Part shown: piece by piece, positions 25,347-25,497 of the stretch
Position numbering within the stretch: position 1 is the stretch's first letter
Layout: every line of letters starts with the position of its first letter
From: Betaproteobacteria bacterium
GTDB lineage: Bacteria > Pseudomonadota > Gammaproteobacteria > Burkholderiales > SG8-41
Direction of reading: 5' to 3'
Assembly: GCA_025356695.1 (NCBI GenBank)
Contig: JANXSE010000063.1
Coordinates: 1 to 25,497 of the forward strand
Length of the DNA stretch: 25,497 bases
Position numbers and translations under genes: made by a program
The notes under the pieces: model-generated
Database searches by the model: none
Seen by the model: only the letters and a program-made list of their open reading frames with translations
Told to the model about the DNA's origin: nothing

Positions 25347-25497
25347 TTAGTGACGGCATTCGGCCGGCACGTATTTCCACTGCACCGAGTTGCCCGAGCC
25401 GGTGCTGCAAGCCCAAGCCACACGACCGCCGCCCAGCGACGGGGTCAGCACGACGTTCACGGTGGTGCCAACCGACGTCGAGTTGCCACTGATCGTG
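25347..25497 (-). CDS. Second type IV pilin-like protein, C-terminal part (cut by window edge)
   Basis: The last 49 residues of a pilin are visible; the N-terminal helix lies beyond the window. They read ...VGTTVNVVLTPSLGGGRVAW, then ACSTGSGNSVQWKYVPAECR-H. They align closely with the end of the neighbouring pilin (VGTAVNVVLTP..., CSTGSGNASMWAYVPAECRH), sharing both disulfide cysteines. The stop is TAA at 25349-25347. A strong terminator follows at 25281-25311, typical of highly expressed major pilin genes. This is therefore the likelier major subunit, though that is inference. Confidence 0.85.
   Translation of the reverse strand, partial: TISGNSTSVGTTVNVVLTPSLGGGRVAWACSTGSGNSVQWKYVPAECRH

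Overview
This looks like about 25.5 kb of chromosome from a GC-rich betaproteobacterium, probably one able to oxidise reduced sulfur compounds. The lineage call rests on gene order: pepA-holC-(small domain)-valS, ilvI-ilvH-ilvC followed by psd-pssA, lptF-lptG back to back with pepA, and an ECF sigma/DUF3619/DUF3106/RDD operon. All of these I associate with Betaproteobacteria from memory; no database was searched. The sulfur call rests on soxY, soxZ and a fused soxX-soxA gene. I see no rRNA, tRNA, CRISPR array, transposase or prophage gene.

Layout. 1-777: tail of a HigA-like antitoxin, then the C-terminal remnant of an alpha/beta hydrolase and a GC-rich hairpin. 778-2746: an MFS exporter (+), paired GC-rich hairpins, a small uncharacterised gene (-) and an inverted pair of REP-like palindromes. 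2747-7627 (all -): the branched-chain amino-acid genes ilvI-ilvH-ilvC, then psd and pssA for phosphatidylethanolamine synthesis, with a sigma-70 type promoter in front of ilvI. 7912-9740 (+): an ECF sigma factor translationally coupled to a single-pass membrane protein, then an exported DUF3106 protein and an RDD membrane protein. 9756-11914 (-): lptF-lptG of the LPS transporter. 12006-17270 (+): pepA, holC and valS; the valS frame stays open 501 nt upstream through a domain resembling the usual separate gene between holC and valS. 17358-18991 (-): tusA and a Ser/Thr kinase with a cyclic-nucleotide-binding domain. 19114-20472 (+): a full-length ChrA-type transporter. 20475-21911 (-): a periplasmic M48 protease with a TPR-like tail. 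21985-24757 (+): moaC, soxY, soxZ and the soxX-soxA fusion. 24783-25497 (-): two tandem type IV pilin genes separated by a strong terminator.

Most of the window is ordinary housekeeping. The most notable item is the 426-residue SoxXA fusion cytochrome. It carries three CxxCH haem sites and one further cysteine in the mature protein, matching the SoxA active-site cysteine. The second cysteine that would ligate the other SoxA haem in classical dihaem SoxA is absent, and a histidine stands where I would expect it. Also notable are the valS N-terminal extension, an apparent non-canonical start of the ECF sigma gene and the kinase-cyclic-nucleotide sensor next to chrA.
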